Below, in pieces: positions 5,592 to 5,925 of a stretch of 5,925 nt of DNA. The notes below the pieces were generated by a model, which ran no database searches, had not been told where the DNA came from, and saw only the letters and a program-made list of their open reading frames with translations. Each line of letters begins with the position of its first letter. The stretch's first letter is position 1. Position numbers and translations under genes: made by a program. This stretch comes from an uncultured Collinsella sp. (GTDB lineage: Bacteria > Actinomycetota > Coriobacteriia > Coriobacteriales > Coriobacteriaceae): the NCBI GenBank assembly GCA_900553475.1, contig USEF01000106.1, forward strand, positions 1-5,925. Direction: 5' to 3'.

Positions 5592-5925
5592 ATGTTCGCT
5601 GCCGCCATCTCGCTCGTCGGTCTTGCGGCGACCGTCTACCTTGTCTTGCGCGAGGCCAAGGCCATTCGCGCTCAGTCGGGCACCGTTGCCAAAAGCGCTC
5701 TTGGGTGGAGCGTCGCCTTCGGCCTGTTCCAGGTCTTTTTGACCATTTGGGGCGCCATTGGCCTCGTCGCCCAAAACGAGCCGCTCGCCTTTGTGATGCT
5801 CATCCTGACCAACGCCATCCTCACCGGCTGCGCTTGGGCCAGCATCGCACGCGACCGCATCGCCCCGCGCGTCTTTGCGTTCGCCGCGCCCGACGCCCCC
5901 GCTCCCACCGGCAAGCTCGCCCGCC
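5592..5925 (+). CDS. Unrecognised multi-span membrane protein, N-terminal part (cut by window edge)
   Basis: The open frame runs from ATG at 5592-5594 to the right edge without a stop, giving 111 residues. GAGGAG at 5579-5584, 7 bases upstream, strongly supports this start. Three hydrophobic segments are visible, at about 2-20, 39-60 and 65-86, separated by a basic loop (LREAKAIRAQSGTVAKSA) and a short QNEP turn. After the third span comes a basic stretch (ARDRIAPRV) and a Pro/Ala-rich segment (AAPDAPAPTG) that looks like a linker to a soluble or further domain outside the window. I cannot name a family. It points away from the nitroreductase and shares the intergenic region with it. The opposite-strand frames over this stretch lack a ribosome site and a membrane pattern, so this frame is the real one. 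Confidence 0.8.
   Translation, partial: MFAAAISLVGLAATVYLVLREAKAIRAQSGTVAKSALGWSVAFGLFQVFLTIWGAIGLVAQNEPLAFVMLILTNAILTGCAWASIARDRIAPRVFAFAAPDAPAPTGKLAR

Noticed and set aside
5400..5774. A 124-residue minus-strand open frame upstream of the nitroreductase
   Set aside because: It is antisense to the plus-strand membrane protein, which has a good ribosome site and clear spans. The minus frame has no recognisable features.
1..5925. tRNA, rRNA, CRISPR array, integrase or insertion sequence
   Set aside because: No cloverleaf, spaced direct-repeat array or transposase/integrase motif was seen on either strand by eye. The only repeats are the two short hairpins.

Overview
The window looks like chromosome from a high-GC Gram-positive bacterium. 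Strong purine-rich Shine-Dalgarno sites, codon choice and short hairpin repeats with a GGGACAG core make a Coriobacteriia member (Collinsella-like) my best guess. That placement is inference from protein style and repeat type; no marker gene is present. Nothing here suggests a phage, plasmid or transposon cargo region.

Layout, left to right: the N-terminal part of a KdpE-type response regulator (1-347, minus, cut by the window edge); a KdpD-like sensor histidine kinase that lacks the usual cytoplasmic N-terminal half (352-1977, minus); a 110-base gap with a hairpin repeat that also resembles an intrinsic terminator (2006-2056); a small single-span membrane protein (2088-2282, minus); a full-length Kup potassium transporter (2344-4371, minus) with a good -10 box just upstream; a second hairpin repeat (4494-4528); a nitroreductase-family flavoprotein (4530-5378, minus); a 213-base divergent intergenic region; and the start of an unrecognised three-span membrane protein on the plus strand (5592 to the right edge).

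The main story is a compact potassium module read on the minus strand: kup, small membrane protein, short KdpD-like kinase, KdpE-like regulator. Kinase and regulator are tightly coupled, because the regulator's ribosome site lies in the last codons of the kinase gene. In classical systems KdpDE controls the KdpFABC ATPase. Here the adjacent transporter is Kup, and no kdpFABC gene is visible in the window, although the region beyond base 1 is unseen. The hairpin between the small gene and the kinase may lower or gate expression of kinase and regulator relative to kup. The nitroreductase and the plus-strand membrane protein show no clear functional link to this module.
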